In this document: one piece after another, positions 58,922 through 64,000 of the stretch
Layout of the letters: each line of letters begins with the position of its first letter
Numbering within the stretch: position 1 is the stretch's first letter
DNA from: Laceyella putida
Lineage (GTDB): Bacteria; Bacillota; Bacilli; Thermoactinomycetales; Thermoactinomycetaceae
DNA length: 64,000 bases
Assembly (NCBI RefSeq): GCF_042665195.1
Contig: NZ_JBHTBW010000062.1
Location: forward strand, 1 to 64,000
Reading direction: 5' to 3'
The notes under the pieces: model-generated
Seen by the model: the letters and a program-made list of their open reading frames with translations, nothing else
The model's database searches: none
What the model was told of the DNA's origin: nothing
Made by a program: the position numbers and the translations under genes

Positions 58922-60160
58922 TTGTCTACATTACGGAATGAAGCACTGAAGTTGCATCAGGAGATGCAAGGAAAGTTGGCGGTGCATTCCAAAGTGCCAG
59001 TAAGCGATGCGCATGATCTGAGTCTTGCATATTCACCTGGAGTAGCGGAACCCTGTCGCGATATCCATGCTGATCAGGAAAAAATCTACGATTACACGAT
59101 GAAAGGAAACCTCGTGGCGGTTGTGTCCGACGGAACGGCGGTGCTGGGTTTGGGCAATATCGGTCCGCATGCGGCCATGCCGGTGATGGAGGGCAAAGCG
59201 GTGTTGTTTAAAGCATTTGCGGGAGTGGATGCTTTTCCTATTTGCCTGGATACTACGGAAATCGATAAAATCGTGGAAACGGTCAAGTTAATGGCTCCCA
59301 CTTTCGGTGGGATTAACCTGGAGGACATTGCCGCGCCCAATTGTTTCCTCATCGAGGAACGGTTGAAAAAGGACTTGGACATTCCGGTTTTTCATGATGA
59401 CCAGCACGGTACGGCGATTGTGACCTTGGCCGGATTGATCAATGCGTTAAAAGTGGTGGGCAAGCGCATGGACGAAATCCGGGTTGTCGCCAGTGGGGCG
59501 GGTGCCGCGGGGATCGCCATTATCAAGTTATTGCTATCGCTTGGAGTAAAAGATGTGATTATGTGTGATAGTAAAGGGGCGATCTATGATGGGCGGCCAT
59601 TTGGCATGAACCCGATCAAAGAAAAGATTGCCGAAGCGACGAACCGTGAGAAACGACAAGGTGAATTGGAAGAAGTGATCAAAGGGGCCGATGTATTTAT
59701 TGGCGTATCCGTAGCGGGAGCGGTTACACCGTCCATGGTTCGCTCCATGAACAAAGACGCAATCATCTTTGCCATGGCCAACCCCATTCCGGAAATCATG
59801 CCCGAAGAAGCGATTCGCGCCGGGGCAAAAGTGGTGGGGACGGGTCGGTCTGACTATCCGAACCAAGTGAACAACGTGCTTGCTTTTCCGGGGATTTTCC
59901 GTGGAGCATTGGACGTTCGGGCGAAAGCGATTACCGAAGAGATGAAAATTGCCGCCGCTTATGCGATTGCTGGCTTAATCAAAGAAAACGAATTGCGTCC
60001 TGATTATGTGATTCCATCCCCATTTGATCAAAGGGTTGCCGCCGTTGTTGCGATGGAGGTGGCGCGGGTGGCGATGGAAACCGATCAGGCGCGCATTCGG
60101 ATAGATCCTCAAGTGGTTTATGAAAAGACACTCAGCCTCTCGGCAACAACAGTACCATAA
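58922..60160 (+). CDS. NAD(P)-dependent malic enzyme (YtsJ-like)
   Basis: 412 residues. Oxidative decarboxylation of malate to pyruvate. Blocks: LAYSPGVAEPC, VLGLGNIGPHAAMPVMEGKA, VFHDDQHGTAIV, VASGAGAAGIAIIKLLLSLG (nucleotide binding) and FAMANPIPEIMP. TTG 58922 (reading MSTLRNEALKLH) is 9 bases after AAAAGGGG and matches the YtsJ N-terminus; GTG 58880 lies inside the operator and is rejected. Supplies pyruvate and NADPH next to fatty acid synthesis genes. Confidence 0.95.
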   Translation: MSTLRNEALKLHQEMQGKLAVHSKVPVSDAHDLSLAYSPGVAEPCRDIHADQEKIYDYTMKGNLVAVVSDGTAVLGLGNIGPHAAMPVMEGKAVLFKAFAGVDAFPICLDTTEIDKIVETVKLMAPTFGGINLEDIAAPNCFLIEERLKKDLDIPVFHDDQHGTAIVTLAGLINALKVVGKRMDEIRVVASGAGAAGIAIIKLLLSLGVKDVIMCDSKGAIYDGRPFGMNPIKEKIAEATNREKRQGELEEVIKGADVFIGVSVAGAVTPSMVRSMNKDAIIFAMANPIPEIMPEEAIRAGAKVVGTGRSDYPNQVNNVLAFPGIFRGALDVRAKAITEEMKIAAAYAIAGLIKENELRPDYVIPSPFDQRVAAVVAMEVARVAMETDQARIRIDPQVVYEKTLSLSATTVP

Positions 60161-60175
60161 GGGTGATTAGGAGAA

Positions 60176-60853
60176 GTGACCAGAGCAGAAACGAGTTGCA
60201 GCAAATTTCAAGTAATCTTGGAACGAATTTATGACATAATTGAAGAAGATGGGTTGCAACCTGGAGATCGGCTGCCTTCGGAACGGGAGTTGTCCGAACG
60301 TTTGAATGCGGGCCGCTCTTCTGTTCGTGAAGTTCTCAGATCCCTTGAGTTATTGGGCTTGATCAGCACCAGAAGAGGGGAAGGCACTTATTTGGAACCT
60401 TTTTATGCTCATCATATGGTTGATCTTCTGGCGCGCTTTATTTTACAGGATCAAAAGTCCAGGCAGGGTTTGCTTGAGATGAGGGAACTGCTCGAATTGG
60501 GGGCGGTTCGCTTGGCGTTCAACAAAGGAAGGGAGCTGGAGCTTGCATCGCTGGAAAAGCTGTTGGATGAGATGAAGCATGCTGTAACGCAAAAACAAAA
60601 TCCCAGCACGCAAATCGAACAATTTCACAAAACGATCATCCAGATGGCGGACAATTACTTGTTAAAGCGAGTATGGGTGCCTGTCACGCAATTTATCCAT
60701 GCCGTTGTGCCGATGGACCAAGAAGTGAACGAGGCGCGTTGGCATTCCCTTTTGCTGAAGTATGAACAACTGGTCGCCGCGCTCAAGGAACGGCGCCAGA
60801 CACAAGCGACTGCATTGTTGGTGGAAATCTTGGACCTAATTAAATACAGCTGA
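60176..60853 (+). CDS. GntR-family regulator, FadR subfamily
   Basis: 225 residues: winged helix-turn-helix (GDRLPSERELSERLNAGRSS) and a C-terminal all-helical FCD effector domain (about 85-220) with conserved acidic and His residues (EQFHKTIIQMADNYLL). In related Bacillales it sits between malic enzyme and accDA and is thought to respond to a carboxylate or acyl effector. GTG start, 16 bases after the malic enzyme. Confidence 0.9.
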   Translation: MTRAETSCSKFQVILERIYDIIEEDGLQPGDRLPSERELSERLNAGRSSVREVLRSLELLGLISTRRGEGTYLEPFYAHHMVDLLARFILQDQKSRQGLLEMRELLELGAVRLAFNKGRELELASLEKLLDEMKHAVTQKQNPSTQIEQFHKTIIQMADNYLLKRVWVPVTQFIHAVVPMDQEVNEARWHSLLLKYEQLVAALKERRQTQATALLVEILDLIKYS

Positions 60854-60919
60854 TTTGTAAAGAATGGTATGATACTATTATCGTCAAAAAAATTTAAAGG
60901 ACTCAGATGAGGTGTTATC

Positions 60920-61762
60920 GTGTTACGTGATTTGTTCAGAAAACCGAAGAAGTATGCTACGATCCCTTCTGAGCAAGTGAAGAAAGACATCCCCGAAGGG
61001 ATTATGCAAAAGTGCCCCAAATGTGGAACCATTTTGATCACCAAAGAACTGGAGAAAAATTTAAAAGTGTGTAAAGCGTGCGGGCATCATTTTTCCATGA
61101 GTGCGCCGGAACGTTTGCAATCATTAATCGATCAAGGGCAGTACGAAGAGTACGATCAAGACCTCATCTCCAAGGACCCGCTGGAATTCCCGGGCTACAT
61201 AAAAAAGGTAAAAGCCGACATGGCCAAGACCAACTTGAATGAGGCTGTTGTGACAGCGGAAGGGAAGATCGGCGGTTATCCGGCCATTGTCGGGGTGATG
61301 GATTCGCGTTTCCGCATGGGCAGCATGGGTTCCGTCGTAGGAGAGAAGATTGCCCGGGCGGCAGAGCGGGCGGCGGAGAAGAAGATCCCGTTCATTTTGT
61401 TTTGCGCATCGGGTGGGGCGCGCATGCAAGAAGGCGTGTTATCGTTGATGCAAATGGCCAAAACCAGTGCGGCTTTAGAGAAAATGCACCGGGAGAAGGT
61501 CTTGTTCGTGTCCGTGTTGACCAATCCGACCACAGGTGGCGTATCGGCGAGTTTCGCCTCGCTCGGCGATATCAACATTGCGGAGCCAGGTGCGCTCATT
61601 GGCTTTGCGGGACGGCGCGTCATTGAACAAACGGTTAGACAGAAACTACCGGATGATTTCCAGACGGCGGAATTTCTTTTGAAACATGGGCAGTTGGATA
61701 TGGTTGTCCCGCGAGGGGAACTGCGTGACACTCTTATCAAAATCTTGGAGTTTCACGCGTAA
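60920..61762 (+). CDS. accD: Acetyl-CoA carboxylase carboxyltransferase subunit beta
   Basis: 280 residues. Zinc ribbon with Cys32, Cys35, Cys51 and Cys54 (CPKC ... CKAC), then the crotonase-fold carboxyltransferase half (CASGGARMQEGVLSLMQMAK; NPTTGGVSASFASLGD). Makes malonyl-CoA with AccA. GTG start. Confidence 0.98.
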   Translation: MLRDLFRKPKKYATIPSEQVKKDIPEGIMQKCPKCGTILITKELEKNLKVCKACGHHFSMSAPERLQSLIDQGQYEEYDQDLISKDPLEFPGYIKKVKADMAKTNLNEAVVTAEGKIGGYPAIVGVMDSRFRMGSMGSVVGEKIARAAERAAEKKIPFILFCASGGARMQEGVLSLMQMAKTSAALEKMHREKVLFVSVLTNPTTGGVSASFASLGDINIAEPGALIGFAGRRVIEQTVRQKLPDDFQTAEFLLKHGQLDMVVPRGELRDTLIKILEFHA

Positions 61763-61777
61763 AGGAGGAAGCTTTCA

Positions 61778-62746
61778 ATGAAGCCAGGATATTTGCCTTT
61801 TGAAAAACCACTGATGGAATTACGAACCAAGATTGAAGAGCTTGAACAATTCACCAAAGAAAAGGACATCGATCTGTCCGAAGAGATTGCCACATTGGAA
61901 GCCAAGGCGGTCCGTTTGGAAAATGAAATTTACGGCAACCTCAGCACGTGGAATAAGATCCAGATCGCCCGTCATGCCAGTCGTCCGACTACTTTGCACT
62001 ACTTTAAAACCATTTTTGCCGATTTTATGGAACTGCATGGCGATCGTCTTTACGGAGATGACCCTGCGATCGTTGGAGGCATTGCCAAGCTGGATGGCCG
62101 GACCGTGACGGTGATCGGGCATGAACGCGGCACGGATACCAAAGATAAAGTGGCCCGCAACTTTGGTTTGCCCCATCCGGAAGGTTATCGCAAAGCGTTG
62201 CGCTTGATGCAACAAGCGGATAAGTTTGGTCGGCCCATCATCTGTTTTATCGATACACAAGGGGCCCATCCGGGGGTCGAAGCGGAAGAACGCGGGCAAA
62301 GTGAAGCGATTGCCCGTAATTTGCGGGAAATGGCTGGCTTTTCCGTGCCCATCATCTGCATTGTGACGGGTGAAGGGGGAAGCGGTGGCGCTCTGGGGAT
62401 TGGCGTGGGAAATCGCCTGTTGATGCTGGAGCATGCTTATTACTCGGTCATTTCCCCGGAAGGTGCGGCGGCGATTCTCTGGCGCGACGCCACGAAAGCG
62501 CAAGAAGCGGCGGAAGCGTTAAAGATCACCTCCGCCGATTTGAAGGCGCTCGGTGTGATCGATGAAATTATTCCCGAGCCAAAAGGTGGAGCTCACAGAG
62601 ATCCCGTGTTACAATCAAAATATATTAAGCAAGCATTAATTGACCACTTAAATGAATTGTCTGCGATGACGCCAGAAGAACTCGTTGAAGATCGCTATCA
62701 AAAGTATGCGAACATAGGTGAGTTTACGTCACTCGTCACCACTTAA
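61778..62746 (+). CDS. accA: Acetyl-CoA carboxylase carboxyltransferase subunit alpha
   Basis: 322 residues, full length; ELHGDRLYGDDPAIVGGIAK, GLPHPEGYRKALRLM, DTQGAHPGVEAEERGQSEAI and GEGGSGGALGIGVGN are diagnostic. 15 bases after accD with AAAGGAGG. Confidence 0.98.
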   Translation: MKPGYLPFEKPLMELRTKIEELEQFTKEKDIDLSEEIATLEAKAVRLENEIYGNLSTWNKIQIARHASRPTTLHYFKTIFADFMELHGDRLYGDDPAIVGGIAKLDGRTVTVIGHERGTDTKDKVARNFGLPHPEGYRKALRLMQQADKFGRPIICFIDTQGAHPGVEAEERGQSEAIARNLREMAGFSVPIICIVTGEGGSGGALGIGVGNRLLMLEHAYYSVISPEGAAAILWRDATKAQEAAEALKITSADLKALGVIDEIIPEPKGGAHRDPVLQSKYIKQALIDHLNELSAMTPEELVEDRYQKYANIGEFTSLVTT

Positions 62747-62794
62747 ACGAGGATCTTTTGGATCGGATGGGTATGATGCCTTGCCCTTTTTGTT

Positions 62795-62822
62795 GAAACC
62801 GTACTGAACGGTTTCTCTTTTT
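62795..62822 (+). terminator. accDA terminator
   Basis: GAAACCGT (62795-62802) pairs with ACGGTTTC (62808-62815), then TCTTTTT. Confidence 0.85.
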
Positions 62823-62840
62823 GTCCCGGATGGACGTTTT

Positions 62841-62869
62841 TTGTCCCTATGGGATGGGATATTTTATAT
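62841..62869 (+). promoter_or_regulatory. pfkA promoter
   Basis: TTGTCC (62841-62846), 17-base spacer, TTATAT (62864-62869). The start codon follows 19 bases later with GAGGTGAT between. Confidence 0.5.
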
Positions 62870-62887
62870 GTTGAGGTGATATAAACG

Positions 62888-63847
62888 ATGAAACGGATCG
62901 CTGTCTTAACGAGTGGTGGGGACGCTCCGGGGATGAATGCGGCTGTGCGGGCGGTTGTGCGCAGCGGCTATTACCATGGATTGGAAGTGTATGGTGTTTA
63001 TCGAGGATATACGGGACTCATCCAGGGGGATATTCACAAATTGGAATTGGGTTCCGTTGGTGATATTATCCATCGTGGAGGGACGGTTCTCTACAGTGCG
63101 CGTTGTGAGGAGTTTAAAACGGAAGAAGGCCGCAAAAAAGCGGTTGAGCAACTGAAGAAAAATAAAATCGACGGTTTGGTGGTTATCGGGGGAGACGGAA
63201 GCTTCCAAGGGGCCAAAAAATTAACGGCTCTTGGCTTCCCAACGATTGGTGTTCCGGGTACAATCGATAATGATATCCCAGGAACCGATTACACCATCGG
63301 ATTTGACACGGCGGTGAACACCGTGATTGAGTGCATCGACAGAATCCGTGACACGGCCACTTCGCATGAACGTACGTATATTGTTGAAGTGATGGGCAGA
63401 GATGCGGGGGATATTGCCCTTTGGGCGGGCTTGGCGGATGGAGCTGAGTCCATTTTGATACCGGAAGCGCCACACCAGATTGAAGAAATTGTGGAACGTT
63501 TGAAGCGCAGTTCCGAACGGGGCAAAAAACATAGTATTATCATTGTGGCTGAAGGTGTAGGCAGTGGTGTGGAAGTTGCCGATAAAATCTCCAAATCGAC
63601 GGGTTGGGAGACGCGCGTGACGGTATTGGGCCACGTGCAGCGCGGCGGTTCCCCAACTGCGTTTGACCGTGTGTTGGCCAGCCGGATGGGCGCCAAAGCG
63701 GTCGATTTGTTGTTGGCTGGCAAACGTGACATGATGGTGGCGATCCGCAACAATGATGTGTTGGGCATCGACTTTGATGAAGCCCTATCCCAAAAACACC
63801 AACCACGCATGGAGCTGTATGATTTGGCGAAGATTTTGTCCATTTAA
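62888..63847 (+). CDS. pfkA: ATP-dependent 6-phosphofructokinase
   Basis: 319 residues. ATP loop GGDAPGMN (10-17), GGDGSFQGA, PGTIDNDI and TIGFDTAVN with the catalytic Asp, and GHVQRGGSPTAFDR. Committed step of glycolysis; first gene of pfkA-pyk. Confidence 0.98.
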   Translation: MKRIAVLTSGGDAPGMNAAVRAVVRSGYYHGLEVYGVYRGYTGLIQGDIHKLELGSVGDIIHRGGTVLYSARCEEFKTEEGRKKAVEQLKKNKIDGLVVIGGDGSFQGAKKLTALGFPTIGVPGTIDNDIPGTDYTIGFDTAVNTVIECIDRIRDTATSHERTYIVEVMGRDAGDIALWAGLADGAESILIPEAPHQIEEIVERLKRSSERGKKHSIIIVAEGVGSGVEVADKISKSTGWETRVTVLGHVQRGGSPTAFDRVLASRMGAKAVDLLLAGKRDMMVAIRNNDVLGIDFDEALSQKHQPRMELYDLAKILSI

Positions 63848-63874
63848 TCAGAAGTAAGAGGAGATGACAAGAGA

Positions 63875-64000
63875 ATGCTCCGCAAAACAAAAATCGTATG
63901 CACGATAGGTCCGGCAAGTGAAGATGTAGCCACATTAAAAGAGTTAATCGCCAATGGCATGAATGTAGCCCGCCTCAACTTTTCGCACGGGTCTTTTGAA
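63875..64000 (+). CDS. pyk: Pyruvate kinase, N-terminal part (cut by window end)
   Basis: 42 codons: MLRKTKIVCTIGPASED and GMNVARLNFSHGSFE, the typical start with the substrate-binding Arg and Asn. AGAGGAG lies about 11 bases before ATG 63875. Continues beyond the window. Confidence 0.97.
   Translation, partial: MLRKTKIVCTIGPASEDVATLKELIANGMNVARLNFSHGSFE

Overview
The window reads as chromosomal DNA of an endospore-forming, probably thermophilic Bacillales bacterium, most likely of the family Thermoactinomycetaceae. The best single clue is the secreted M14 carboxypeptidase at 25685-26959, which I recognise as carboxypeptidase T, the enzyme described from Thermoactinomyces vulgaris. Supporting clues are squalene-hopene cyclase, SpoVR, the ytoI-ytpI-ytrI-ytrH-dnaE block, the maeA-type/fadR/accD/accA/pfkA/pyk block and several YheC/YheD spore-coat-associated ATP-grasp genes. 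No tRNA, rRNA, CRISPR array or intact transposase was seen.

Layout. 1-4.8 kb: an orphan gene resembling only the N-terminal part of PolC, with a T9 frameshift and DnaA boxes upstream; D-aminopeptidase DppA; a frameshifted SnoaL-like gene; a threonine/serine dehydratase; a YheC/D-like ATP-grasp gene; a LOG-family phosphoribohydrolase. 4.9-7 kb: an HTH-TPR (RRNPP-like) regulator with a translationally coupled 12-codon ORF after it, in the position where signalling peptides of this regulator class are encoded. 7.4-15.9 kb: a degenerate AsnB-like protein, the helicase loader DnaI, squalene-hopene cyclase, a CitA/CitB-type two-component pair and a DegV protein. 16-21.4 kb: an orphan sugar-binding lipoprotein, an SDR, small unknown proteins and arylamine N-acetyltransferase. 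21.6-24.4 kb: a kynA-kynU-kynB operon converting tryptophan to anthranilate. 24.5-32.8 kb: a quinone-oxidoreductase-like dehydrogenase, carboxypeptidase T, MgtE under an M-box riboswitch, SpoVR, a double NlpC/P60 cell-wall hydrolase and a GNAT. 32.8-39.3 kb: four consecutive YheC/D genes, then YheA and a UPF0173 metal hydrolase. 39.5-41.6 kb: an AT-rich decayed insert with a broken TPR regulator and phage-like unknown ORFs. 41.7-49.3 kb: a nitroreductase, then a PRD regulator and an operon of the amidohydrolase / PRD protein / SFCGS / DUF4312 / DUF4311 / DUF4310 / DgaE type, which looks like an uncharacterised membrane uptake system joined to amino-sugar-acid catabolism; its dgaE is frameshifted and dgaF is absent. 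49.4-64 kb: a carbohydrate-deacetylase remnant, YtoI, YtpI, YtrI, YtrH, DnaE, PgpA, small proteins, a MITE, a lipoprotein, malic enzyme with a FadR-type operator, FadR-like regulator, AccD, AccA, PfkA and the start of pyruvate kinase.

The most unusual items are: the HTH-TPR regulator with its coupled micro-ORF; the two related leader-like RNA elements before the histidine kinase and before kynA; two miniature inverted-repeat elements with different ends but a nearly identical core; the orphan PolC N-terminal gene with a slippery T run; and the DUF4310-4312 operon. All functional statements rest on reading the sequence and on recalled family knowledge; no database search was possible.
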